A stretch of DNA of 64,000 bases, taken from NCBI GenBank assembly GCA_037102815.1, contig BTPP01000001.1, positions 2,381,001 through 2,445,000 on the forward strand. Direction: 5' to 3'. Shown here one piece after another: positions 32,067-46,116 of the stretch. Made by a program: the position numbers and the translations under genes. Source of the DNA: Neurospora intermedia (lineage: Eukaryota > Ascomycota > Sordariomycetes > Sordariales > Sordariaceae). The notes beneath the pieces were generated by a model. That model saw only the letters and a list, made by a program, of their open reading frames with translations. It did no database searches and was not told the origin of the DNA. Position 1 is the stretch's first letter, and every line of letters begins with the position of its first letter.

Positions 32067-34302
32067 TCACTGCAGCATTAGCAGCCTTCTCGCCTCTTCC
32101 TTCTCCTCTTCGGTCGGGTCATCTGAAATCCAGGGGCCCTTCTCCTCTTCAGTCGCGTTTAGGAAGCCCTCTGTCCTCCTGAGGGTCTGGACATCAAGAT
32201 CCGTCACGTACGACTTGCCATCCTGGAGCTTGATGCGCACCTCATGCTCGGTCGACAGCATCATGTCGTCCTTGGCCAGACGACGGGGTCCATCAAATAC
32301 AGCGACGACACGCTTCTTCATGGTCATCTGGCCCTTGTCGAAGCCCCAGCTGGATGGGTAATCACGACGGTTCTTTCGACCGCGTGCCTTGCTTTGGAGA
32401 GCGACGCCACCGCGGGAGTGGGTGAGACCTCGGGATTTTTGCACACCGTTGGCGGGATTGCCCTTGGTCTTCCTGGAAGGCGAGCTCTTGGGTCCACGAC
32501 CGGCGACGGGATCCTCATTGTCATCCTCATCGACCATATCTTCGTCTTCATCGATATCATCCATCTGGGTGGTCATTGTTGTGGTAGTCGGGAGGTTGTT
32601 CTTCTCAAGAGTGTTGTGGACCTCGAGATCGTTTTCCACTTCGGCCAACCGCTTTGCATTGATGGCTTCGGTGGGATCCTCCTGTTGCACAATCCTCAAC
32701 ACGCAGTCATCCAAATGCTCGTAGAAGTCTTGGGCGTTGCTGAATGTCTGAGAGCATGTTGAGCACTTGCCGGTGGCATCGGGTGCGTAGCCAGTCAGCT
32801 TCTTGTTGCCAGAGTTGCCGCCGTTGACACCGCCAGTCTTCTTTCGACTGTTGGGCGGTGTCTGTTCTACACCATGGACGGCTGTTAAGTGACGCTTGAA
32901 GACGTCGGCGCGGTTGAACGACTTCTCGGCCGCTGAGCCGGAGCCCGGGCAGAAGCCGCACACCATTGTTCCCTTGTAGTGTGTTAAAGTGTGGCGGTTT
33001 TTGTCATACTTTCTCGCGAAGCCCTTGACATGATACTCGCATGTCGCAATGGGGCATTTCTCTGGCCTTTCTGTTTGATGAGTGAGCATGTGAGCCTTCA
33101 AATCCTTGAAGGTCTTGCCGCACTCGGGATGAGGACACCTCTGCTTCTCCTTTGAAGCTTCATCTCCGCTGTATGGTTGTTCGGATAAGTTAGACTGGTA
33201 CGAAACCAGGCTTTGCCTTCTTTGCGGCTCAAGAGGTGCCGGGAAGGGCGAGTATGCCGGGTAGTTGTTGTTTTGTAGGAAAGGCGACGTGCTGCCAGTT
33301 CGGAGCTGAGGGGATGCGGAAAGAGCAGGTGAGCCGGGATATGCGGAGTTGGGAGCAGGGTACATTTGCTCGTAGCTGGGCATAGCCATCGATCGAACTT
33401 CGGGGTGGATCAAGGAAGGGTCTGTTTGTGAGTGAGGAGTCAGCAGTCCGCTTTTGGTATACAAGTTCAAGATCTGACAGAGGAAACCAACACGAAGAAT
33501 CAAGGGGAGGAACGAAATGCCCGCTTGACTGAGTAAAGAAAGAGGAAATTATGCGAGAATTTTGCGGCCTTCGGTCGACATAGTGTTTACCCCGGGCAGG
33601 GAGTGGAGGAGAAGGGAAACGGGAAGAAGCAGAAGTGGCAGGAGAAGAAAGCACAGGGTCGGAAGCCATTAAGGCCGAAGAAGTTGAAACCGTGGAATGG
33701 ATCACCGAGCTTGTCGGCAAGCGTGCGTCGAGAACCAGACCAGTCTTGGGTGTTGTGGTACAGGATGTGGAAGAAGAAAAACAGGAAGGGGCAGAAAGGC
33801 TCTGAGATGGCGAAAGATGAGATCTAGGGATCTGTTCAAACTCACCAACAAAGCCGGGGCCTTTGGGAACCGAAAATTCGAAATTGGGGTTATAGCCATC
33901 CAGAGGCGTGAATGAGTACTCATTGCCATGGAAGTACTCGCCTTGATCGACAATACCGGGGCTCACACCGGGGCCTAAAGGAGCTCCCCACGAGGCTAGG
34001 TTGCCAGGGTTCGAGAGGGGGGAGCCAGCGTTTGATGAGGATGCGCTATGGCTATCAACGCTCAAGTTGGAGTCTTCGGGATACAGGCTGGGGGACTTCG
34101 CATGGTACATGTTGTACGGCGCATCGGCATACAAAGTGGTGCTGTGGTCGTAGGCCATCGATGTTGTGTACTCTTGGGATCGGGGTGGGTAGTATTCAGG
34201 GGAAATGCCCATATCTACAGGAGTTGAAAACATCCCTCCCTGCGGGGGCTCTGGGTAATGCATCGTGTATTCGTCGGCTTCGTAATGGCGAGCAGTCGCC
34301 AT
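32067..34302 (-). CDS. C2H2 zinc-finger transcription regulator
   Basis: Probable nuclear DNA-binding regulator, 603 residues from exons 33846-34302 and 32067-33421. The 424-nt intron (GTGAGT...ACAG) splits an Asp codon and joins GPGFV to DPSLIHPEVRS. Residues 1-245 are Ser/Pro/Tyr-rich and disordered, typical of an activation region. Fingers are at about 248-267 (CPHPEC...HMLTH), 275-300 (CPIATC...HTLTH) and 307-335 (CGFC...HLTAVH, with an insert before the helix); a fourth partial Cys/His unit (CSTC...HLDDC) follows near 366-387. Then come an acidic stretch (DDIDEDEDMVDEDDNED), a basic patch (RGRKNRRDYPSSWGF) and a Glu-rich C-terminus. I cannot tie it to a named regulator. A possible 5' UTR intron lies at 34394-34443. 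The very long gene-poor DNA upstream fits a developmentally controlled gene (inference). Confidence 0.82.
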
Positions 34303-35300
34303 ACGTCGGAGCAGGAATTTCTAGTGATGGGTATAGAAGCGTCGAAGATATGGTGGCTTGCTAACAATGAGCCACAATCCTTTCGCTGTAAGTCTGCATG
34401 TCAGTCAAACTGCGCTGGGGAATCTGGTCTATCAGTTACTCACCTTCACAAGTGTATTCACTGGTTCAAGGTCTTCGAACACAGAATGACTGGATAGTTC
34501 GCAACTGCTAACTTATAATAAGGCGCAATCGAAAGCCGGCAGTCGATCAAAGGGAACGGTTCCTTGATGATGAGTCTCAGACCGTGACTTAGACCTCGGG
34601 TCGTGGTGAGCACGGGAACACGGATGAAAGTGATTGGTGGTGGTAGTGAGTGGTAATGATCGATGTGTCGGATTATCGGATGATGTGAGTGTCTTGATTC
34701 TCCAAAATACCCTTCGTATTTGGATCAGTCCTGATCCCTTACTGTCGTAGTGTTTGGGTGGGAGTGAGTTGGAAGGAGTGTTGATGATGATCCTCCGTGC
34801 TGAGCTTGTCCAACTTGGGAAATCGTTGGAAGCTTCAGTCGATGTAAACACTCTTGTTCCTAGGCTGATGGTGAAAGAAGGGGCAAGAGAGGCGTAGTTC
34901 AAGATGATCGGGGCGTGTGAGGTTTCTATATAGCCGGAGCCTCTTTTATGAACTGCTGGTATCCCGGAGGAGCGTGGAGCTCGGTGGGTATGAGAGATCT
35001 GGTAGGGCTCCAGTGGCCGGCGAGCTGCGAGCGAGGCGTAGTACATGCATTGGGAATGTACTAACACCAGAGTCTGACAGGGACAGGGAAGACGGTGCAG
35101 GGGCTAGGGGGGCCAGAGACAGGGGGTGCTTGTGTAGGAGAGAGGGGGGCAGGGTACAAAGGTGTGTGTACCGAGAGACTTTCTTGGGAGCTACGTAGCG
35201 AGGCAGCGAGGGTAGGCACCATTATCGACCCTGCTGCCCATCCACTGAATGGGGCTCATGCTCCTGAGGGCGCCAACCGTGAAACTACTGTGTAGGTACC
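34303..35300. promoter_or_regulatory. Leader and proximal promoter of the zinc-finger gene
   Basis: On the minus strand a GTGAGT donor (34443) and TGCAG or TACAG acceptor (34394 or 34386), with a CTGAC branch-like site between, suggest a 50-58 nt intron in the 5' untranslated leader. No coding frame is supported. Confidence 0.4.
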
Positions 35301-37673
35301 TTGTACCAGCGTCATAACCGGCTATCCCTGTCTTCCCATGTCCCAAATCGTCGACAGACCACAACTCGGCCACTTGGACGACCGCACCCACGAGCCCTTT
35401 TGGATAGTGTGGTTGGGTGAGAGGGGGTTGCGAAGCGACTTGGCGAGACCTCTCGAGAGACCGTTTAGTATGTGCGATGCTTGTTCCGTACGAAATACCG
35501 ACACAGCGACACCACCAAGAGTTCAAGACCACCTCTTGACCGGCACAGTATGGAGCAGGGGCCCCGAATATCGATCGCTAGTCTGAGGTAGTGACTGGTG
35601 ATGTTGACTTGTGTCCGTGGGTTGACTTGGACAACTACCCAGTCGAGCCAGTTGGTACCATTTCTCGCCCACCATCAAGATAATAAAGATAATGGGATTG
35701 GGGTTCTGGACTGTGTAATTATTGGTCATTTTGTCAGTCTAGCTCCCGTCTCCTGTGCTGTTGATCTCGGACCAGGTTAAGGGCCTTGTCCCTGGTCCCT
35801 GCCCAGGAAGGGCTCGCGGGTTGGAAATTGGCACGCCGTCTATCGAGCATTTCCCAGAGCTCAAGAGAGCATCCGGAAGCGAGACATGCTGTCGCAAATC
35901 TGTCCTCGCCCCTGGATGTCGTTTTTGTTGCCATCTTTTTTTCTTCTTCCATCTCTCATGATCCGAACAGCCAGTCATATCTCGTCTGGACATCATACAA
36001 GTACGGGTTCCTGAAGAGCCGATGCAGTGGACAGGCGAGGAATGAGGGTACGAGGCAGAACCCACGAGGCCTGGATCCGTTGTCCCTCGGAGGACAGCAC
36101 GAGCTATTGGGACTCTAGCATGGCAGCTTGATCCACGCACCGTTCTTTACAGACGGCGCTGGTGCTGTGCCCATCCTATATCTCGGCCTCAGGCCTCTCA
36201 TTCTTACGCATTTTACACTTTTCCACTGTGTCTTTGGGTGTAAACACTGTCTTGAGCGGAAGCCATCCGAACGTAGGGAAATTGCATCCATCACTCGGTC
36301 TACTCCAAGACATGTACAGACTTGATGACGGGCGTTTTGCTTTGGCACACTGTACTGTAGCCGGGTGAACCACGAGTCTTGTCAACGGTTACACAACCGG
36401 GTCGGAGGAGTTCAGTCAGTCGCACGCTAGGTAGCAGACCCAGGTAGTTACCGATGTTGTCTCGCGGACAAGGCACCAGATTGGGGAGCCCAACACCGCA
36501 CATCAGGCTCTCGAGTCGAGCCTGGAGCCTCCGAAGTGGCACTCTTCCGTCACTGCTTGTCCCATTGCCAGGCCAAGGACTGCTTGTTGCCTCAAGGGAT
36601 CTGCCAGAGACAAAGTACCAGTGGCCAAAACGCAAGAATAAGCTGCCGTCCACGATCGCCAATGTTCAGGCTGGCGTCCAATACGATTTGGCGCGCATCG
36701 TGGACTGTATGGGTATGCGCCCAGCCTTGTTCTTGTCGCAGTTGTAGGGACTCAAGGTCGCAATCTCAGTCGCGGTCGTGGTCACGATATCGTGAAGGTG
36801 GCCGTATCCTCTGAAGTCAGGAAAATCAAAAGATATTTTTATGCATTCCTGGTGCCGTGCAAGCCGCTGCGCATACCCGACATATTGGATGTGCAAGCCT
36901 GCCGCCCGCAGCGCCCGGATGGTTCCATGTAGTACCGTAGGGACTGGCGCTGCAATGTGCCCTTGGGTGCTGCAATGGTGCAGTGGCTTGACATGTCCTC
37001 ATCACCCACTGACTGAAAGGGTTGATTGTAACTTGATTGGGGTGGCTGCTGGTGACGGGACCCGTCCCCCACCAATGGAAATCAAGGGGGTTGCAACCAG
37101 CGCGGATGGGTGTTACTGCAACAGTCGACGGCCAGTGCGCTAGAGGGCCAAAAGGGCAGAAGGGTGTTGTTCAATGTGTGTTTTTTGCACCCCAAAATAA
37201 GGTGCACAGCCTTATTGCCATCACCAAACGGAAAACCTGGAAGCCTTCTTTGTTGCAATCGTGGCTTCGACGTGGAGCTTAGTGATGGCCTACCATCCGC
37301 GATGCCATAATTGAACGTTTTCTTTGCTTTCCACGATGATGTGTCATGTACTGTAGCTTATCTTGCGTCCGAGACGGCTTGCTAGTATCTGGGGATGGTG
37401 GTGGTGGTGATGCTCCGTGATGTGGAATCTCGTCTCGAGACTGTGAAATTATCACGGGGCCTTTACGGCGAGTCTGGAACAGCGGAACTTACCCTGGGCA
37501 TGGATTCCCTCCGCTCGGTAACCCGTTCCCATCGCATCGCGCTGCCTGCTGTTCGTCCGGTATTCGTCCGGATTGCAATCCGTGGTCCCTGGTCAAGTCC
37601 TGGCCGGTGCAGTGCCAAGCGACGAAAAGCGGAGTACATGGCAGAGAATGTCGGGCAGAACGAGCGCCGTGTC

Positions 37674-37735
37674 GGGGAGGAGGAGGTGGGGGGGAGGCAT
37701 GGGCGGCGGGGGGCGGGGGGCATCGTGGGCACCGG
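37674..37735. repeat. G-rich tract with G-quadruplex potential (plus strand)
   Basis: Several runs of 4-7 G separated by 1-6 nt, including ggtggggggg, ggcggggggcgggggg and gtgggc, meet the common G3+N1-7 rule on the plus strand. Confidence 0.65.
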
Positions 37736-40708
37736 TGGACGGACTGGGACACTGCCATGGGGGGCCAAACATTGAGTGCACATGCGCTTCTCTCAAACAG
37801 GCAAGGCAAAATCGAAGCGATATCGCAAAATCGAGCCTCATTGTCGAGTTGGTGGGTTTGGCAAATTTGGCGGTCAAGAATTCTCGATGCACGAGAAAGG
37901 ACAATTTGCAATTTCTGGCGGGTTTGCGCTTGTTACAGTCGGTTCAAGCGAGTCGGAGCCGATGCCTAGACTAGACAGTCGAGACTAGATTGAGAAATGG
38001 TTCTTCTCCACCGCGCGAGTGGACAAGAAGAGGAGTTTGCGAATTTGCCATTTCAACAAAAGTGGTGAACGTGAGGAAGAGGGGACGTCTATTCAACACC
38101 TATGGCAGCCACCGATGAACATGGAAGCAGGCAAGAAACGAACCGCCTTCAAGTTCTGCAAGAACAATTTGCACGCCTGTCTGCACCTTCCCTTTACGCA
38201 GCCTTCATCACCTAACGTGCAACTGAAGTATCTACCTCCACGTAGGCATGCACAAAGGGTACGTACAGTAATCTTGTGCGTGTCCCTTCCAAACGAGAGT
38301 TCGATATCTACATTTTCCTACACTGCACTGCAAGTACTTAACCTACCCAGGTACTCGCTGTATTCGTTTGCTCTGAAATTTTCACACGCACCTTATTCTC
38401 AGATCTTGAGAACCAAACGAAACAAAACGCAACAAACCCCAATGTCACCGCGGAGCCTCGCTTGCTACACTAGCCTCGTTTTCGCTTTCCTCAAGGCGCC
38501 GTCATTATCGCCATCCGCGGAAAAACTCTGGAAACGAAGATGGAAATGAAGATGCAAATCCGCAGCAAACCAGTTTGACCAACTGGCTCGTTCTACTGCC
38601 GCAATAGTATCTAACCAGTCGCGGAGTAGTCCATGATATTTTTTACGTATGCGCCTGGCTGTAAGCGTAATCTTTGCATCATTGACATCGACTGCACTGC
38701 ATCGAACTTGCCCACGTCGTTACGGGGAAAAGGCAGTTTGCAGAAAGCAAATTACAGGCTCCGCGGTGGTGCAACCGGCAATTCGGCTGCTGGAAGAAAA
38801 AGGCAACCTCACACCAAGGCATGTGTTCATTATACTAGTGTACCAAGGATTTTGGACGATCAACTGTTCGACAGGCCGAGTCAAAACAAGATACCTATGT
38901 ACCAGACCCGTGATCGGCGGATTTTCCGTGCCTGAGCCCCGAACCTCCTGGGCGGAGAGGGCGGAAACGACGATGAACCGTTCCCCCGGCGACCCCAAGG
39001 TGATGGAAACTCGTGCGGTGGGACGGACAGTGCCCGATGCGGGCGGGGCAGTGGAACATGCAGACAAGCCTGCCCCGCCAGAGACAGGGGCACTGCAACA
39101 GGGCTTCACTTTCGCGTAGCAAACCTCGGCCCCAAATCTCGAAACTGAGGCCGATGGACATGGAGAAGCCCCGCCCCCTCCGGAGAAGGCCGGGCCCCAT
39201 CGCATACACTACTCCCACTTTGACTCCCACGCAAGTGGGACACAACACAGAGGGACAAAACTCTTGTTGTGCGGCCGGGCTCCAGTCATCTCGCCGTCCT
39301 GTCCCGCCGTGGGGGGTTAAAGACCTACCATAGGTCGGGGCACAGGCACTTGAAGAGTACGGCCGTCTCGAATTGATACTCGATGGGTGTATGTTGGTAT
39401 CAGACGGTATGTACACTATAGTCATCCAGTCATATCGTGCTGCGATTTGTCCGATAACATTAGGTGACAACCAAGGTGGCTGTCATCAGGCTCCGTCTTT
39501 TACCATCACGGTCCCCGTGTCCGAACTCCGTCCGTCGCTGTTCACGAGACAAACAATGCAGACACAGGCACGCACGCAGTGGGTAAAGAAAAGAGAAAAA
39601 AACCACCACGCTACAAACCCTGGGTTTTTTTGGTACAGATCACAACGTGTAACGTCAGTGGAACCGGGTCAAGATCTGCGTTGCGTTCAGCCGACATCAG
39701 GACCAATCTCATGGCTGCGTTCCCAGATAGGTCTAGTCGTGGCTCATGTCTGCATGCCGCCAAATCGTAAGCTGTCATTGGCCCTTTTACGTTGTGATCC
39801 AAGGGGCCCAAAGATGATGCAAAATGTCATTCTGTGTGGGGAAAGCCAAAAGCTAAAATCCAAAAAAAGCAACGATTCGCCCAGGCGCTGCAACCTCTCT
39901 TGGTCTTGGGTCTGTCAGACAACAATCCCTACGCTGCTCCCGCGCCGGGACCACACCCGCAATCACACCTATATTACAGAAGGGCTGTCGGTATTATAGC
40001 ACATCCCGTGGCCTATGGGGATCAGTAATACGCGATTATAGCAAAGGGATCTCTCTTGTATAGCCATGGAGGCCCTGTTCAGTTCCATGTTGTCGACACC
40101 GCACTTCATGTCACCGGATGTTTACTGGCCTTCCACGCGGTTTCAAGGAAAAGGATTATATCATAATACCAGGGGGGGAGAAGTCGACAACCTTACACCG
40201 TATGTGTGCCCCTACAGACTCACGAGAAACAAGGCTGATATAGCTCTCCTAACCCAGGATGAAATTCCAACAGACATCATCCTCGTTTCACCAACCAATC
40301 CCCGGCTTCGCTCCCACTCGTTGTTGTTGTTGAGGTTGGAAAGGTCATCTGGCTGCCTAACTAACCCCTAGATTCATATCATGTCCCTTCCACGATCAGT
40401 CTCACATACTATGTACACTTATACCGGGTCTCACAAGTTCAGGGGTATCCTATAATAGGAGTTGGAGTTCCACTCAAACATCATTTGCAACATCATCTTC
40501 ATTCCGATGACCGGATCGCGATGCAAGCAGCCGGGATCACTGGAAGATACATCTAGCCATCCATACCACTGGGATATTGTTGCGGAGCCTCGCGATGAAC
40601 TCAATACAGAAAAACAGAGAGCAAAAAGGGGGGTCATTAATGTCCCGATATTAAGTTCCTGTTCCTTGGTCATGGATAGCTTGTCTAGCCCATCTCAGTT
40701 CATGCATT

Positions 40709-40723
40709 CCCCCCCCCCCCCCC
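40709..40723. repeat. Poly(C) tract, 15 nt
   Basis: Uninterrupted C run in the gene-poor region. Confidence 0.9.
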
Positions 40724-42196
40724 TATCCGGCGCAGGTACCCAGTCATCCAGCGGTCTTGGCTTGTTCAGAGGCAAGTTCGACATGTCGTACAGACTCAGA
40801 AACTGAGAAGGCCAAGAACTCTGTGTCTCTCCTATCGTGGAACTTTCACTTCGGTTTCTTTTCTGACTCTCGTATCTGGTTCACACGAGTCAGCCAGACC
40901 GGAGTCTCTCCAAGGACAAACTACCTACTATATATACGATCCTCTCACGGCCAAGAGTTTCTCCGATATCATGATGACGATGACGACAATCTCATATTCA
41001 CAATGTCTGAAATGATTTTCTTGGCAACTTTTACTTCCCCATGAAGCATGATCGAGACCAAAAGACGTCTCAGAGGTCTTGGCGTATCTTTATGTCACAT
41101 GGGTAGGTATTTACAACATTTCAAACCAAAAATTACAAGATATAGCAGCACTTTTTGATGCGAATTCGGAAGCCTCAGGATTTATTGTCTAACGCGAGCA
41201 TAACTTTGATTAGATCGAATCCAAGATCGAAGTAGATTAGATGGTTACCTACCGCAGGAAGTCCAATCAAGCTTTAATTTTTTAGGTTCATGTCGTTGGT
41301 GGCAATTGGATGTCGTGAATTGAGGCAGTGCTCAGCCCTATAAGGTACCACGGGCAGTCCAGCCCCAACCTCACTCAGTCTAGTGTAGTGCACAGTACGT
41401 ACCGTAGGAAAGTTGGTGACGAAGAAAAGAAGGGACCCTTTTCATTCACTACTTACAGTGGCATTTCTTTGGATTTTCAAAGTTACCTACTCATCGCCTT
41501 CGGTTTTCCCGACGATGTTGAGATCACTTGCAACATGAACCAGAGAATCTCCTAAACCAAGACATACAACGAACGAACGAAATTTGCTATTCCGAAGTCG
41601 GGTTCACGTTTGCAAAAGGGGGTTGGCAGTAGTCCCTTTTGCTTTGCGACGACGGGAATAAAGTGGTCCTCCCTCGCCCCTCCCTCCCGCGTGCCTGAGA
41701 CCGCGGCTCCGACCCGTCTTACCCGCCAGGCCAGCCCACGCCGCCCAGCCAGGTGATGCGATGGAAAGGTGAGCAGCTCTTCCCCGCGAGCCCCTCCGCG
41801 CGCCGCCCCATACGGTCGGGCCAAACGGTCGGGACAAGCGCTTTTGAGCTTGTGAGCCCAGTGTGTCCCAACAGTAGTGTAGGTACGTTCGAGGGCCGTT
41901 AATTTTCGGGGTCTGTTCGGTTTGTGCGGATACGGAGTTTCTTGGGTTTGATTTTTCCTTACCTGATATGTCTAGTACATATCCCTTTTCACCTTTTGCT
42001 GACCTCACCTAAACCTGACCTGCTGTCAAACCCTAGCATGATTGGCGGGCTGTTGTATCGTGGAAGATAAGGGGGTCAACGAGAATTGTCCTTCTTCCTC
42101 CCTTCGAAGATCCGAACTCGGCTCGTCCAGATTGATGGAAGTGAGCAAGGGGCCCAAAGTCCGTCATTTCCCAATCCTGCGGCGTAGAAATGAACC

Positions 42197-42217
42197 TTTT
42201 TTTTTTTTTTTTTTTTT
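42197..42217. repeat. Poly(T) tract, 21 nt
   Basis: Uninterrupted T run in the gene-poor region. Confidence 0.9.
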
Positions 42218-45200
42218 CATTCCATCCAGTCCTCCTTCTATGCTTGCAGCGGTCCTTCCTTCCAAGGTTTTGTGCCGTACGCCGTAAGCACGCCAGCACA
42301 AAAGAAGACACGAATACGGGTTAAAGCATGTGGGATTGGAAACCCTGTAAGTATTGGCTGTGTACCTGCGCTTAAACTCCAGCACCCGGTTCCAGTGGCG
42401 GCTTTCTTTCATCTGCCGGTCCGGGGCAGTGATCAAGCTTGTTGTTGTTGTTGCCTGGCTTTGGCCAAAAGCTATCTTTTTGTGTGGTTGGTTTACAATG
42501 CCGGTTGGGGCGCTTCACACAGTCTTGGATAGAACACGTGAGAAGCGCGCGAGAGAGGGAAAGGATGAGGGGATGCGGGGCACGGGCAGATCATGATAGT
42601 TGTCGTCGCCGGAGCTAGGGAGTTTGGCGAGGATTATGATGAAGCGAGTTGTGACGGTACCTTGGATTAGGAAAAGATGAGGCGCGCAATTCAGCTCGTC
42701 AGTGTCTCTCGCTCGCATTGCATCCTCATCCCTCACCAGCTGGTTGCATGTCAGTAAGTTTGGTCTGATCTCAGGTTCAGTCCGCCGCGGCACGCCGGAT
42801 ATAAGAAACCACTTCCCGATGTCTCTCCGAGTATGTAGATATCGCGACTACTTTGAACAGCGAGACGGGACCGGAGAGAATAGTGGAAGTCGCAATTTCC
42901 CTTTTCGTCACCGCATTTGAACCACTCACCATCAAGCCGGGCAAGCTGGAGCCGGCTCCACGTGAGATGCTGCAAGTGAGATTCAAGTTCGTGGAAAATT
43001 TGTAAAAAAAAAAAAATAAAAAAAAAATCACCTTACCATTCCCCGGTTCCTCCCTCAGTGCAAGTGTAACATCGCTCGCCTCACAGTCCAAAAAACCCAC
43101 GACGCAGTGGGCACACGGACAATCTTTTGGATGGGTAACTTTGAAGAAGTGGAAGTGTTTTGTTGCGATGCGACTCCAAATCCGATTCGGGTAACGATTG
43201 CGGTGCACTGGGGTCGCTGAACCCTTGTGCTACTGTTTTGTGCTTCGAGTTTTCTTGTCCAATTAGAGATCGCCATCATCCACAAACAGTCCTTTTCATA
43301 TTTTTGATACCTCGGTCAGAAATCCACCCGAATAGGCTCGATGGATGTTCAGTTGGTTGAGTCGGGTCGAGGCATGGAGATCTTCGGTGCCGCTTCGCAC
43401 ACTCAAATGTGAGAGCAGGCTCTCAATCCTCCCCGGCACCATGCTACAGTGCAGCGTGTTTGGCGACAAGTGACAACAGACTAGTATTTTACACCCCTGT
43501 GAAAAGTCACTACACTACTATGTGCACTACACTACTTTTGTGATGAAAATTACATCACCAGAAAACCCGCCTTGAGGATCGACGGCACACAACGCGGTAC
43601 CTGGTTTACCCAAGGGTCAAGGCACGAAGATCTGGCCATCAAGGTTATGAAAATCATCATCGGATTGGCGTGCCAGACACAAGTAACTGGCCCAAAACAT
43701 GCACTCTGACGACAGTGAGCATCAGAGGCGTTACGCTGCGAAGATTATTTGCTTGGATGAGCGACCGGAGTTATTGCATACAATAGATCATAGCAAGGGG
43801 CCGCCTGATTGATCTCAGGGAAAGGGAACCACGAAAAGCTCTGGAGCGATTTGAACGCCTGTTGTAGGGCCATTCTCATCACATCATCAAGGTGGTATCA
43901 GAGGAAATGAGATGGTTGTTGACGTGGAAATGTAATAACCAATAATCCCCCGGTTTTGTTAAGAGCACACTGGGCGAGATATTGCCTCTTTGCTAGTGTC
44001 TACCTATCTTCCCGCCCGGTGATCAACGATGAACTCCAAGCAGTCAGTTCGTCCTGTGAGCTCGATGTGCAACTGCAAGGACGCCAACCTTGTTTTGACG
44101 CCTTCTCGACGCCTCACGCCTCACGCCTCTCGCCTTGTCCTGTGCCGCCGCGGCCGCCGCCATGGTCTGTTGGCTCCGTGGCTCGACCTTCCAGGAGGTG
44201 GTATCGCAATAACAATGCCCAGGGCCTCAACTTCTCCTTTTACCAAAAAGAAAGTCTAACATAACTTGAAAGGGCGACGTAAGAGCTTGGGAAGATACCT
44301 TTCACAAACCTTGTGTATGGCTCCCACTCTGCACAAGCTCCAGGGTCCTCGAAATGCCCAAACCCAGGGATATCATCCGAAAGGGGAAAACATAAACGAG
44401 AGAACGACCCAGGCCCCTAGTCCTCACTCCCACTTGTGCCCTGGACGCTTCACAAGCCAATGGTGTGCTTCGAAAGTTGCACCGTGACGCTTCTCGGGCC
44501 CGACAATACGGAAAGCTGCCAAGCGGAAGCCAAGGCACCAGGGCACCAGGGCACCATTCTTTTTCAGACAAGGGCCAAGGGCCCTGGACGAGGGGGGGGG
44601 AAAGCAGAGGGCGAGGGGGAAGATGATCTTCCCGCGATTCGTCAATTGCCAAGACGGACCCCAACCCGCGGGCCTTGGTACGCATGGTAGCATGGAGGCT
44701 TTGGCGGCTTGGCTTGGAATTGGTAACTTGACGAGACAGAGTCGCAGTGGTAGTCGAGTGAGCGAGGAATCTAGAACCAAGGATTTCTATGGTCGGTGAC
44801 CGTGGAAGTGTTCAAAAGGAGGTTGGATAGAATAGGTATCCAGGACCATGGTAGTCTCTTTCCCTGCCTCGATGCCATGTTGGCGATATGCCATTGTTCA
44901 AGGACAGAAAGAGGGCACCAGGGTTATGTTATCTGTGATGCAGGCTGCGTGTATGTAGTGAACAAGCCACCCACAAGTTGGGTATCGACCTCGAGATGAA
45001 GCCAAGACTGGTGTACCGCCATCAGCATGGGGAACCTCAAGTCCTGTTCGTAGTGTAAGTGGTGGTTACTAAGTTTCATGTCGATCACAGCAGAGTGCAG
45101 TCCTTGGGGGCAGAGCAACCCCAAATCTCCAACCAAGAGGGAACACAGCATTAACCCCAACAGGACACGGGGTCGTCATACTAGAAGCCCGTCGCATTGG

Positions 45201-46116
45201 AAATATTCCCAACCACAGACTGAAGGGAGACTGCGTATCGCACCAGGAAACCAAAATACCATCACAAGCAGAGCCATTCGATCCCGTCCGCAAAAGGTTA
45301 TCTCCCTTTTTTGGGACCCGCCGAGGATATCTCAGGGAATAGCATCTCGTTTCATGAGCTCGCTTGGAAGAAGAGAGTGAGATGGGAGCGGTGGCTGCCC
45401 AGTCTGACCTTGGTCCCGTGAGCAAACCATCAAGCATTTGCCTATCGCGGGGTAGGCAGCCATCAGCGGCACGGAAAGCAGCTAGAGGACCCGCGGAATT
45501 GTAGGTACATACCGTGCCATGTCGAAGAGTGGGCGAGTGGCCTGTCAAGAAGGGATCTTGATGCAAAAGCACCCAAGAGGGGGTGATGGGAGATGAGAAG
45601 GGATGGACAGCAAACCTTGACAACGCAGATCCTCCCCCCTTCCTTTCTGGCACGGGCATCCAGACGCTGGTCGATGTGTGATATTTTCTTCCGCCAACAA
45701 CTGCCAGTCAATTCTTGATTACCCCATTGTGCACTCGGAAGTGTCATCGCGGGAGGAGAAAGGGCGAATTGTCCGCGAGTTGGCCATGTCCGTGGGCGGA
45801 TCTGTCTTCTCCCGGTAACGGCACCGGCACAACACACTTAGTGCGATTCCACTTTCCCCCGGCTGCCGGACCCCCACTCTCCCGGGGCCCATGCTGTGTC
45901 GGTGAGGTTCGATTCCGAATGACGATCCGGGGCTCTCGCCGACCGTGAAAACCAGACAAGATTGGTGCTTATCAGGACGCAGACTAGGCTTGCTTGCATT
46001 AAGGCAATGGCAGGTGGGGTCTTCTGGGTTGGAAGGCTGTGACGAACAAGTGCGGAATGAGAAAGTGGAAAATCTGAAGAAATGTGACGCTCCGGGGGGG
46101 AGGGGGAGGGGGGTGG

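Noticed and set aside
38019-38549. 176-codon frame in the gene-poor region
   Set aside because: Composition is Ser/Leu/Arg-rich without domains and there is no supporting splice or conservation signal visible.
39373-39999. 208-codon frame in the gene-poor region
   Set aside because: Length alone is not convincing; translation is unstructured and no start context or family similarity stands out.
45069-45659. 196-codon minus-strand frame
   Set aside because: Overlaps several antisense frames; translation resembles random GC-balanced sequence.
45895-45925. GGTTCGATTCC, a possible B box
   Set aside because: No A box, stems or terminator around it; isolated match.
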